Under the pieces are notes generated by a model. It saw nothing but the letters and a program-made list of their open reading frames with translations, was not told the DNA's origin and did no database searches. DNA of 34,223 nucleotides. It comes from Burkholderiaceae bacterium (GTDB lineage: Bacteria; Pseudomonadota; Gammaproteobacteria; Burkholderiales; Burkholderiaceae_C). The stretch spans positions 1-34,223 of the forward strand of contig JAFMFB010000026.1 of assembly GCA_017856435.1 (NCBI GenBank), in the 5' to 3' direction. Made by a program: the position numbers and the translations under genes. Below, one piece after another: positions 34,172 through 34,223 of this stretch. How positions within the stretch are numbered: the first letter of the stretch is position 1; the number at the start of each line of letters is the position of its first letter.

Positions 34172-34223
34172 GCGGGAATAGCTCAGTTGGTAGAGCGCAA
34201 CCTTGCCAAGGTTGAGGTCGCGA
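34172..34223 (+). tRNA. tRNA-Gly (anticodon GCC), truncated by the window end
   Basis: The 5' acceptor strand GCGGGAA, D-arm (GCTC...GAGC), anticodon stem-loop with anticodon GCC and variable region are visible. The T-arm and 3' acceptor strand lie beyond the window. It starts 81 bases after the lon stop. Confidence 0.92.

Noticed and set aside
1-34223. Search for CRISPR arrays, insertion sequences, phage or toxin-antitoxin modules
   Set aside because: No spaced repeats, transposase-like frames, terminal inverted repeats or small paired toxin-antitoxin frames were seen; gene content is ordinary core genome.

Overview
The window is a gene-dense housekeeping stretch of a betaproteobacterial chromosome. 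It is most likely Burkholderiales and near Comamonadaceae. This is inferred from several things: EF-P with Arg32 next to its rhamnosyltransferase EarP, the small Trp-rich protein family, the protein-level style of UvrC, class I fumarase and HemH, and the moderately high GC. I see no transposase, integrase, phage gene, CRISPR array or rRNA. No gene-free gap exceeds 300 bases; the longest, about 260 bases before hupB, holds a candidate promoter.

Layout, left to right. Positions 1-1915 (minus): the first codons of an unidentified gene at the edge, then efp and earP. Positions 1998-7451 (plus): uvrC, pgsA, an EamA-type permease, an alpha/beta hydrolase carrying fluoroacetate-dehalogenase residues, and a tartrate/D-malate dehydrogenase. 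Positions 7712-10208: hupB with tRNA-Val(TAC) 13 bases behind it, a terminator, the periplasmic foldase ppiD, tRNA-His(GTG) and a bidirectional terminator. Positions 10283-12467 (minus): class I fumarase preceded by a YqhA-type membrane protein. Positions 12613-17224: acs (plus), a small cytochrome c (minus), a small Trp-rich membrane protein (plus) and periplasmic gamma-glutamyltransferase (plus), with bidirectional terminators at the convergent ends. Positions 17256-18950: ilvD (minus), divergent from lgt. Positions 20003-22364: a crotonase-fold enzyme and malonyl-CoA synthetase, an apparent two-gene unit. Positions 22452-24129 (minus): a universal stress protein behind a perfect FNR-type site, then hemH, which starts only 18 bases from a divergent HAD hydrolase. 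Positions 24881-27939 (minus): hpnC-hpnD-hpnE, which together make squalene from farnesyl diphosphate. Positions 28023-34223: tRNA-Leu(TAG), then tig, clpP, clpX and lon, and the start of tRNA-Gly(GCC) at the right edge.

Functional groupings. EF-P and EarP form a modification pair that relieves ribosome stalling at polyproline. Tig, ClpP, ClpX, Lon, PpiD and Usp make up a protein-quality and stress group; lon and, less clearly, clpP carry heat-shock (sigma-32-like) promoter matches. Fumarase, Acs, MatB and the tartrate/malate dehydrogenase serve C2-C4 acid metabolism.

I did not find a convincing undescribed multi-gene system. The best leads are modest: a crotonase lacking one catalytic glutamate beside MatB, a fluoroacetate-dehalogenase-like hydrolase, the FNR site before usp, the very short hemH/HAD divergent gap, and a terminator-like hairpin just ahead of tRNA-Leu.
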